5,711 nt of DNA, taken from Ornithinimicrobium sp. (lineage in GTDB: Bacteria; Actinomycetota; Actinomycetes; Actinomycetales; Dermatophilaceae). Within the stretch, counting starts at the first letter, position 1. Every line of letters begins with the position of its first letter. Of the stretch, positions 1-4,877 are shown piece after piece. The DNA lies in assembly GCA_030145965.1 (NCBI GenBank), contig JASKZT010000029.1:1-5711 (forward strand), in the 5' to 3' direction. Made by a program: the position numbers and the translations under genes. The notes beneath the pieces were generated by a model, which worked only from the letters and a program-made list of their open reading frames with translations, was not told the DNA's origin and did no database searches.

Positions 1-248
1 AGGGTGTCGACGTAGCTGTGTCCCTCGACCAGCACCGTGTTGCCTTCACGCAGGCTCATGCTGTTTACGGCGTCCGTGCCAGACACGATTACGGTGTGGT
101 GCTCGGATTTGCCCGTGTGCCTGCTGGCCTCGCCGTCGTACCACTCCAGGGTCTCGACCACGCGCAGTAGGACGATCTCTTTGAGGCCGCCAGTGCTCAA
201 AATCTTTGGATCGCTGGCGAGGGTTCCGTGGATCGTGACGTGAGCCAT
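1..248 (-). CDS. Single-stranded DNA-binding (SSB-like) OB-fold protein, 3' end cut by window
   Basis: The 82 visible residues begin MAHVTIHGTLASDPKIL and follow the SSB OB-fold pattern: a first strand of the 'V.l.G.L..DP' type, a middle strand LKEIVLLRVVETLEW (about residues 22-36), a strand HHTVIVSG (50-57), then a short helix and SLREGNTVLVEGHSYVDT (65-82), matching the SSB 'l.KG..V.VeG.l' segment. SSB proteins coat single-stranded DNA during replication, repair or conjugative transfer. ATG at 248 is chosen because GAAGGA lies about 6 bases upstream on the minus strand and the OB fold begins immediately. The position where canonical SSBs carry a base-stacking tryptophan before 'HRVV' appears to be histidine, by hand alignment. 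The C-terminus, where an acidic SSB tail would be, is outside the window. Codon use is less GC-biased than in the rightward operon. A divergent SSB paralogue of a mobile element is more likely than the housekeeping copy. The family call is fairly sure; the role is inferred. Confidence 0.72.
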   Translation of the reverse strand, partial: MAHVTIHGTLASDPKILSTGGLKEIVLLRVVETLEWYDGEASRHTGKSEHHTVIVSGTDAVNSMSLREGNTVLVEGHSYVDT

Positions 249-437
249 GAGTGTTCCTTCTTTCCCGCCTCACGCGGGTGAGAACGAAGTGCGAGTCTAG
301 TCTCGGCACCGAGCGACCTGCGGCATGATCGGATCTGGCAGCTGGCGCTGCTGCCTCTGGGGCTGCTGACGGCAGACTGCTCGACGCCGGTGTCCCGGCC
401 GCCGGTCAACGGGCCGTCCCCGTGGGTCCGGCCAGAC
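249..437. other. Intergenic region between the two leftward genes
   Basis: This 189-base gap separates the end of the membrane-protein gene from the SSB-like start. I see no RNA gene and no convincing small gene. Close to the SSB-like start, two short dyads overlap: CCCGC (264-268) can pair with GCGGG (274-278), or CTCAC (269-273) can pair with GTGAG (278-282). Both stems are only 5 bp, so they may be chance. No T-run follows, so neither is called a terminator. The gap is long enough to hold a separate promoter for the SSB-like gene, but I cannot point to convincing -35 and -10 boxes. Confidence 0.4.
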
Positions 438-962
438 CTAGGGTCCCTCGCCGACACCAGCTGCTTCGGGGTGCTTCCCGGGGTGAATCTCAACGTGTGG
501 CGACTTGTGGAGAAGGCCCGCGAGGGCGATAAGCCCTACCAGTTGCACCACCGCTGCCTGCCCACCGGCCTGTACCCAGCCTGTGACGCCGCGGGCGATC
601 CCGACACCGGTTTCAGTCTCCGACGGCGCAACCGTCATTAGGGATTGTTCGACAAGGTATGCCCACACGACCATGCAGAGCACCGTTGCGGCGAAGCTCA
701 GGAGGAAGGCGGTCCGGGTCTTGGTCTCAGGAAGCACTCGTTTGGCCCCCATGAGGAGCAGGACGACCAGCGCACCGAGGACGGCCATCGCAATCGTGGG
801 CAGCCAGGCCAGGCTGACACCGGTAATCGTGGTGGCCTCATTGCTTAGATTGACCGCGACGCCCCACCCCATCGCGCTTGCATTGATCTCAAGGATGCCG
901 TTGATCAGGACATAGGCGGCGGCAGCTGCGAAACCACCCACCGTTGCGGCGAGCACCTTCAT
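438..962 (-). CDS. Four-helix membrane protein of unknown function
   Basis: This 174-residue protein is not one I recognise. Four hydrophobic segments are visible, at about residues 4-24, 50-72, 85-105 and 129-151. The loop between helices 2 and 3 is basic (KRVLPETKTR), and the tail after helix 4 is polar. By the positive-inside rule this suggests both ends face the cytoplasm. The tail holds four histidines exactly four residues apart (152, 156, 160, 164). ATG at 962 is supported by a strong ribosome binding site, GAAAGGTGGTG, a few bases upstream on the minus strand. That site overlaps a perfect palindrome, which suggests regulated expression. Coding character is clear on this strand: hydrophobic blocks are coherent and codon use is sensible but mixed, unlike the almost exclusively G/C-ending codons of the rightward operon. 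The SSB-like gene lies 189 bases downstream in the same direction. The protein is real; its function is unknown. Confidence 0.82.
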   Translation of the reverse strand: MKVLAATVGGFAAAAAYVLINGILEINASAMGWGVAVNLSNEATTITGVSLAWLPTIAMAVLGALVVLLLMGAKRVLPETKTRTAFLLSFAATVLCMVVWAYLVEQSLMTVAPSETETGVGIARGVTGWVQAGGQAAVVQLVGLIALAGLLHKSPHVEIHPGKHPEAAGVGEGP

Positions 963-975
963 GGTGAGTCACCAC

Positions 976-991
976 CTTTCGACGTCGAAAG
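976..991. promoter_or_regulatory. Perfect 16-bp palindrome over the ribosome binding site of the membrane-protein gene
   Basis: CTTTCGACGTCGAAAG is its own reverse complement over all 16 bases. It ends 14 bases before the ATG at 962, and its gene-proximal arm supplies the GAAAG of the ribosome binding site GAAAGGTGGTG on the minus strand. Two readings fit. It may be a DNA operator for a dimeric repressor. Alternatively it may form an RNA hairpin (6-bp stem, ACGU loop) that hides part of the Shine-Dalgarno sequence. A TAGGCT hexamer on the minus strand (1010-1015) is a possible -10 box that would place the palindrome in the leader, but no matching -35 is evident at normal spacing. It does not match the actinobacterial LexA box I know (TCGAAC-N4-GTTCGA). 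Confidence 0.55.
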
Positions 992-1230
992 TGGATCGCG
1001 CGTACATCGAGCCTAGCAGGGCGCCGCTGCCGGGACCGTTGTTCAGTCGGTACCCCATGGCCGATCACCCACATATCCCTGATGACAGGACATCCGCTCA
1101 TCGGCGGTTGCGTGATGTCACGACCCTCACCGCCGCGGTGAACCCGGTTTGCACGTAGCGCCGGCGTCGCCCCACGCCGACCGTTCGGGTGGTTGGATGG
1201 CCCCAACGACGACGTGACGCCCAGGGGGCA
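992..1230. other. Divergent intergenic region with inverted repeats, possible insertion-sequence remnant
   Basis: No gene is supported here. Between about 1060 and 1125 there are several related short repeats: GATG and CATC flanking ACAGGA (1081-1094 region), and CGTGA-TG-TCACG (1111-1122), a 5-bp inverted repeat around two bases. Motifs of the GATGTCA/CAGGACAT type remind me of terminal sequences seen around some actinobacterial insertion sequences of the IS481 group, but this is from memory and unverified. No transposase is present. Base composition rises sharply just to the right of this stretch. Promoters for both flanking transcription units should lie here, yet I find no convincing -35/-10 pair for the rightward operon. 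Confidence 0.3.
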
Positions 1231-1236
1231 GGAGGG
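1231..1236 (+). promoter_or_regulatory. Ribosome binding site that decides the ligase start
   Basis: GGAGGG lies 9 bases before the GTG at 1246, and it is the best Shine-Dalgarno match near the start of the operon. It favours 1246 over an in-frame GTG at 1189, which has no comparable site and would add 19 low-complexity residues rich in arginine and glycine. Confidence 0.7.
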
Positions 1237-1245
1237 ACGGGGCCC

Positions 1246-2913
1246 GTGACCGTTGATCAGGACGTGGACCGCGCAGCGGGCGGAGGGGCGCTTCCGCAGC
1301 GCCGGGATGGCGAGGGTCCCGGTTCGCTCTACCGTCTCGGCGAGGCGGTGTGGACCTCGTCGCCGCTGACCCGCACCCGGCGCGGGCTCCTGCGTGCCGG
1401 GAGCAAGGCGCTGACCTCCGCCTACAGTCTCTACAAGGTGCACCCGGCCACCTGGCGGGCGACCGCGACCAACTACCGGCCGTGGATGGGGGAGTTCGCG
1501 CGGCTGCACGCGTGGATGACCTGCCAGATGAGCGCGCTGCACGTGCCCGCCTACCGGGAGTTCCTCGACGCGCGCGACTGGCGCTTCCGCTGGTGGGACC
1601 TCACGAACTACCCCGAGACCGACAAGACCAGCTACGTCACGGCCTACCCCGAGGAGCAGCGCTGCTGGCACGGCCGCCTGTCCCTCGTCGGCACGCTCGT
1701 CGACGAGTCGTCCGGCTCCAGCGGCACGCCCTTCAACTGGGTGCGCGGTCGGCGCGAGCTGGCGGACATCCACCGCAACGTCGCCGGCTTCACCTCCCTG
1801 CAGATGCGCGCCGAGCCCCGGCTCTTCGTCCTCAACGCCTACTCGATGGGCGCCTGGGCGACCGGCACCAACACCGGCATCGCCATGGCCAAGGTCGCCA
1901 TGGTCAAGAACACCGGCCCCGACCTGGACAAGATCGTCGACACGATCCGCCACTTCGGCCCAGGCTTCACCTACCTCGTCACCGCCTACCCGCCCTTCCT
2001 CAAGGACCTGCGCGACCGCCTCGACGCCGACGGCTTCGACTGGGGCGCCCACCGCATGCACGGCCTGGTCGGTGGGGAGGGGATGACAGAGGCGCTGCGC
2101 GACTACTGCGAGGAGCGCTTCCTCACCGTCCGCTCGGGCTACGGCGCCTCCGACCTGACGATCGGCATCGGCGGCGAGACCGACCTGACCGTCTGGCTGC
2201 GCAAGCGCCTGCTCGCCGACCCCGAGCTGCGCGAGGCCGTGCTCGGGGCGGAGGAGACGCGCACGCCGATGGTCTTCCAGTACAACCCGCTCGAGACCTA
2301 CCTGGAGGTCAACGACCAGGGCCAGCTGCTCTGCACCCTCACCTCGACCTCGGTGCTCAGCCCCAAGCTGCGGTACAACATCAACGACGAGGCGCGCCTC
2401 CTCGACTGGCACCAGCTCTCGGCCGTCCTGCGCCGCCGCCCCGACTGGGCGCGGGAGTCGGCCGAGGCCTTCGCCCGGCAGGGTATGAAGCTGCCGCTCC
2501 TGCTCCTCTTCGGCCGGGCCGACGCCACCATCTCCTTCATGGGCGCCAACATCTACCCCCAGGACGTGGAGAACGGCCTCTACGACGACGCCGAGCACGC
2601 CGCCCGCATCGCCTCCTTCACCCTCAGCCTCGAGGACGTGGGCGAGGACGCGACCAGCCAGCAGCCGGTGATCCACGTCGAGCTGCGCGAGGACGCCACC
2701 CTCGAGGAGACCGAGCGCGCCGACCTGGCGGACGCCGTCCGGCAGGGCGTGCTGGCCCACCTGGCCCGGGTCTCGCGCGACTTCGCCGAGTCGCTCAGGG
2801 AGTCCGACCGCGCCCAGGAGGTGCGCGTGCGGGTCCACGACGCCGGCACCGGTCCCTTCGCGGAGGGCAGCAGCAAGCTCAAGCGGGTCTACCTGCGCAC
2901 GGACCGCGGATGA
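1246..2913 (+). CDS. Phenylacetate-CoA ligase-like (PaaK/CapK family) adenylate-forming enzyme
   Basis: This 555-residue protein probably activates a carboxylic acid as an acyl-adenylate and passes it to CoA or another acceptor. The PaaK-type N-terminal block is visible at about 84-134, with HVPAYREFL and then DLTNYPETDK, the counterpart of the family's 'DL..lP.ttK'. The phosphate-binding loop is ESSGSSGTP (154-162). Other landmarks are GYGASD (298-303, the 'YG.te' motif), RYNINDEARLL (376-386, the 'RY.tgD' motif), GRADATISFMGANIYPQDVE (423-442, the hinge region) and SSKLKRVYL (542-550), which carries the expected catalytic lysine. Characterised PaaK enzymes are about 430-440 residues. The excess is mostly an N-terminal extension of about 80 residues, partly basic, with no known domain that I recognise. 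The GTG start is set by GGAGGG upstream. The stop overlaps the next gene's ATG, so translation is probably coupled. The substrate is unknown; coenzyme F390 synthetase-like and CapK-like activities are alternatives within the family. Confidence 0.83.
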   Translation: MTVDQDVDRAAGGGALPQRRDGEGPGSLYRLGEAVWTSSPLTRTRRGLLRAGSKALTSAYSLYKVHPATWRATATNYRPWMGEFARLHAWMTCQMSALHVPAYREFLDARDWRFRWWDLTNYPETDKTSYVTAYPEEQRCWHGRLSLVGTLVDESSGSSGTPFNWVRGRRELADIHRNVAGFTSLQMRAEPRLFVLNAYSMGAWATGTNTGIAMAKVAMVKNTGPDLDKIVDTIRHFGPGFTYLVTAYPPFLKDLRDRLDADGFDWGAHRMHGLVGGEGMTEALRDYCEERFLTVRSGYGASDLTIGIGGETDLTVWLRKRLLADPELREAVLGAEETRTPMVFQYNPLETYLEVNDQGQLLCTLTSTSVLSPKLRYNINDEARLLDWHQLSAVLRRRPDWARESAEAFARQGMKLPLLLLFGRADATISFMGANIYPQDVENGLYDDAEHAARIASFTLSLEDVGEDATSQQPVIHVELREDATLEETERADLADAVRQGVLAHLARVSRDFAESLRESDRAQEVRVRVHDAGTGPFAEGSSKLKRVYLRTDRG

Positions 2914-3317
2914 GGGTCGAGCGTGCCGACGCGGCCCAGCAGCCCGGCGCCGGGGCGGACGCCGTCTTCGTCGGCGCCACCCGCTACACCGGCCCTTCGA
3001 CCTGGCTGCGGCTGCTGCCGCGGTGGACCCGGATGGTCGCGCAGATGCGACGGCTGCCGGGATACCGCGCGCACGCCGTCTACCACCAGGCGCCGTGGAC
3101 GCTGGGCACCGTCGGCTTCTTCGCCACCCGCGAGGACCTCATGGCCTTCGCCCGCACCGGAGCGCACCGCGAGCTCATGAGCTGGGTGGTGGGGGAGGAC
3201 CGCCGGCACGCGACCGGCGGCTACATCCGGGTCTACGAGGCGGTCGAGCCGCCGCGCGGCGACGACGCACGTCGGGCCGACCGCCACGTCGAGGGGGCTG
3301 CCGATGCGCACCGATGA
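2910..3317 (+). CDS. Small dimeric alpha/beta-barrel monooxygenase-like protein, copy 1
   Basis: This 135-residue protein starts at an ATG overlapping the ligase stop by four bases (ATGA). No strong ribosome binding site precedes it, so translational coupling is likely. The core runs from FVGATRYTGP (about 20-29) through QMRRLPGY, PWTLGTVGFF and DLMAFARTGAHRELMSWV (77-94) to YIRVYEA (105-111). The 'F.s.edL..Far...H...m.W ... g.yirvYE' layout resembles DUF4188/DUF3291-type small proteins and other dimeric alpha/beta-barrel (ferredoxin-like) monooxygenases; that assignment is from pattern memory and is moderate. His55 and His86 are conserved in the next gene's product and are candidate catalytic or cofactor ligands. 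There is no signal peptide or membrane segment, so it is probably cytoplasmic. The C-terminal tail after residue 111 is charged and probably disordered. The downstream gene is a close paralogue. Confidence 0.72.
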   Translation: MRVERADAAQQPGAGADAVFVGATRYTGPSTWLRLLPRWTRMVAQMRRLPGYRAHAVYHQAPWTLGTVGFFATREDLMAFARTGAHRELMSWVVGEDRRHATGGYIRVYEAVEPPRGDDARRADRHVEGAADAHR

Positions 3318-3771
3318 CTTCTCGCGCGCCCCGCGCATCGCCCAGGCGGGCGCGATGTTCGTCGGCGGCACCCGCTACACCGGGCCGCTGGCGTGGGCGC
3401 GGCACGCCCGCCGCTACCAGGTCATGATCCGCCAGATGCGCCGGTTCCGCGGCTACTGCGGGCACCGCACCTACTGGCAGCGGCCGTGGACCCTGGGCAC
3501 GGTCGCCTGGTTCGAGACGATGGACGACCTCATGCTCTTCGCCCGCACCGGGACGCACCGCGAGCTCATGGACTGGGTCGTGGACCGCCGCAACGCCACG
3601 GGAGGCTGGATCCGGGTCTACGAGGCCAGCCCCCACGGCTACTCCAACGGCGTCTGGCGGGCCGAGGGCGACGTCATGGCCACCATCGAGCGGTTCACCC
3701 CGATCCGCCGCGAGACGCAGGGCCCGCCGGTGGCCCGCGGCCCGCGCGCGGCCGAGGACGACCCCGGATGA
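3304..3771 (+). CDS. Small dimeric alpha/beta-barrel monooxygenase-like protein, copy 2
   Basis: This 155-residue protein is a paralogue of the product of 2910-3317. By hand I count 60 identities in about 92 aligned core positions. Shared blocks include FVGxTRYTGP, QMRR, PWTLGTV, FARTGxHRELMxWVV and ATGGxIRVYEA, with His54 and His85 matching His55 and His86 of copy 1. It lacks two residues present in copy 1 after WVV. It has a longer tail (112-155) that includes WRAEGDVMATIERFTPIRR and ends in a Pro/Arg-rich stretch. The ATG at 3304 lies inside the end of copy 1 (14-base overlap) and has its own ribosome binding site, GAGGGGG, 6 bases upstream. Adjacent, near-equal expression of two barrel paralogues suggests a heterodimer, since this fold normally dimerises to build its active site. 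Substrate and cofactor (none, flavin or haem) are unknown. Confidence 0.75.
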   Translation: MRTDDFSRAPRIAQAGAMFVGGTRYTGPLAWARHARRYQVMIRQMRRFRGYCGHRTYWQRPWTLGTVAWFETMDDLMLFARTGTHRELMDWVVDRRNATGGWIRVYEASPHGYSNGVWRAEGDVMATIERFTPIRRETQGPPVARGPRAAEDDPG

Positions 3772-4877
3772 GCCCGACCGTCCAGCCGGTGCGCAGCCGT
3801 CGCGACCTGCGCGACTTCGTCCGCCTGCCCCTGCGCCTGCACCCCCGCGACCGCTACGTCCCGCTGTGGGCGGGCACGATCCGCGACTGGCACCTGGGCC
3901 GGGGTCCGCACACGCGCTTCGGCGAGGTCCGCCTCGTCCTGGCCCGCGACGCCGGGGGCCGGGCGGTGGGCCGCGCGACGCTGCACACGGACCCGCGCAT
4001 GGACGAGCGGCTAGGCCGCCCCACCCTGCTCCTCGGGGCGGTCGAGGTCGCCGACCCGCAGGCCCTCCTCGCCCTCACGGGGTATGCCGAGGCGCGGGCC
4101 GTGCGCCTGGGCCGCGGCTCGCTCTTCGGCCCCTGCTCGCTGCTGCCCAACCAGGTCGGCGGCGTCGTCACCTCCGGCTCGCAGGAGCGCGGCTTCGTCG
4201 ACTCGCCGTGGAACCCGGCGTGGGTGCCGGCCGCGTGGGAGGCGGCGGGGTTCGAGCCGCTGTGGCCGGCGGCCACGTGGGTCTGCGACGACCTGGCCAC
4301 CCTCGACGCCGGCGACGTCTTCCCGCGCGGCGAGCTGGGCCCCGACCTCCAGCTGCGCCGCGGCGACCGGCGGCGCCTGGACGAGCAGCTGCCGCTCCTG
4401 CGCACGATGCTCAACGCCAGCTTCGCCGAGCTGCCCTACTACACCCACATCGAGGCCGACGAGCTCGACGCCGCCACCGACGGCCTGGCCCACCTGCTCG
4501 ACGAGTCGCTGCTGCTCTACGTCACCCGCGGCGAGGAGCCGCTGGCCTTCGTGCTCACCGTGCCCGACCTCTCGGAGTTCGTCATGGCCACGGGCGGGCG
4601 GCTCACGCTGGCCGACCAGCTGCGCCTGCTCGCCACCCGGGGTCGCTACCGGCGCGAGGCCGTCCTCATCGTCAAGGGCACCGTGCCCCAGGCCCGCGGC
4701 CTCGGGCTCATGTCGGTGCTCAGCCGCGAGCTGCTCCGCAACCTGCAGGCGGGCGGTTACGAGCGGTTGCGCGTCACCTCGGTGGGGGAGGACAACGCCG
4801 CGTCGGCGGCGCAGTTCGCCGCGATGGGCGGCCGACCGCTGCACGGTCTGGCCTACTACCACCGCGCGCTGGCATGA
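3768..4877 (+). CDS. GNAT-fold acyltransferase, YghO-like
   Basis: This 369-residue protein starts with VQPVRSRRDLRDFVRLPLRL and then RDRYVPLW. This is the typical opening of a long GNAT-related family (YghO-like: 'v.pV.tr.eLr.Fi.lP..LY..dp.wVPp'). The first half holds LFGPCSLLPNQVGGVV (119-134) and SPWNPAWVPAAWEAAGFEPL (146-165), matching that family's 'GP.n...de.G.Lv.Gf ... y....e..Gf'. The second half is a GNAT domain: LLLYVTRGEEPLAFVLTVPD (248-267), then IVKGTVPQARGLGLMSVLSR (301-320) with the pyrophosphate-loop motif QARGLG, then SVGEDNAASAAQFAAMGG (338-355). Such enzymes move an acyl group from an acyl-CoA to an amine. A bacterial ceramide synthase of Caulobacter is, as I recall, a relative, so a lipid or lipid-like acceptor is possible. 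No membrane segment is evident. The ATG overlaps the previous stop (ATGA), with GAGGA 9 bases upstream. Pairing with an acyl-activating ligase in one operon supports a transferase role; the true acceptor is unknown. Confidence 0.75.
   Translation: MSPTVQPVRSRRDLRDFVRLPLRLHPRDRYVPLWAGTIRDWHLGRGPHTRFGEVRLVLARDAGGRAVGRATLHTDPRMDERLGRPTLLLGAVEVADPQALLALTGYAEARAVRLGRGSLFGPCSLLPNQVGGVVTSGSQERGFVDSPWNPAWVPAAWEAAGFEPLWPAATWVCDDLATLDAGDVFPRGELGPDLQLRRGDRRRLDEQLPLLRTMLNASFAELPYYTHIEADELDAATDGLAHLLDESLLLYVTRGEEPLAFVLTVPDLSEFVMATGGRLTLADQLRLLATRGRYRREAVLIVKGTVPQARGLGLMSVLSRELLRNLQAGGYERLRVTSVGEDNAASAAQFAAMGGRPLHGLAYYHRALA

Noticed and set aside
282..641. Plus-strand open frame with a basic segment, a hydrophobic stretch and a cysteine, resembling a lipoprotein signal
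   Set aside because: It has no ATG, GTG or TTG start before the hydrophobic stretch. The residue before the cysteine is aspartate, which does not fit a lipobox, and most of it lies opposite the better-supported membrane-protein gene.
961..1158. Small plus-strand open frame (65 codons) in the divergent intergenic region
   Set aside because: There is no ribosome binding site, its composition is not protein-like, and it begins opposite the start codon and leader of the membrane-protein gene.
1108..1160. Possible sigma-70 type promoter for the rightward operon, with TTGCGT or TTGCAC as -35
   Set aside because: No acceptable -10 hexamer is found 16-19 bases downstream of either candidate.
1189..1245. 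Upstream in-frame GTG start for the ligase
   Set aside because: No good ribosome binding site precedes it and the added residues are low complexity, whereas GGAGGG sits 9 bases before the GTG at 1246.
889..2838. Very long open frame on the minus strand (649 codons) opposite the ligase gene
   Set aside because: Its translation is a low-complexity Gly/Val/Ala/Arg mixture with no domain, and the opposite strand encodes a clear ligase. High-GC coding sequence commonly leaves the antisense frame open.
1350..3317. Long plus-strand open frame (655 codons) running through the ligase and into copy 1 of the barrel protein
   Set aside because: Up to 2909 it is an arginine/proline-rich frame shadow of the ligase. 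Only the part from ATG 2910 onward is a sensible protein, so this is not a fusion.
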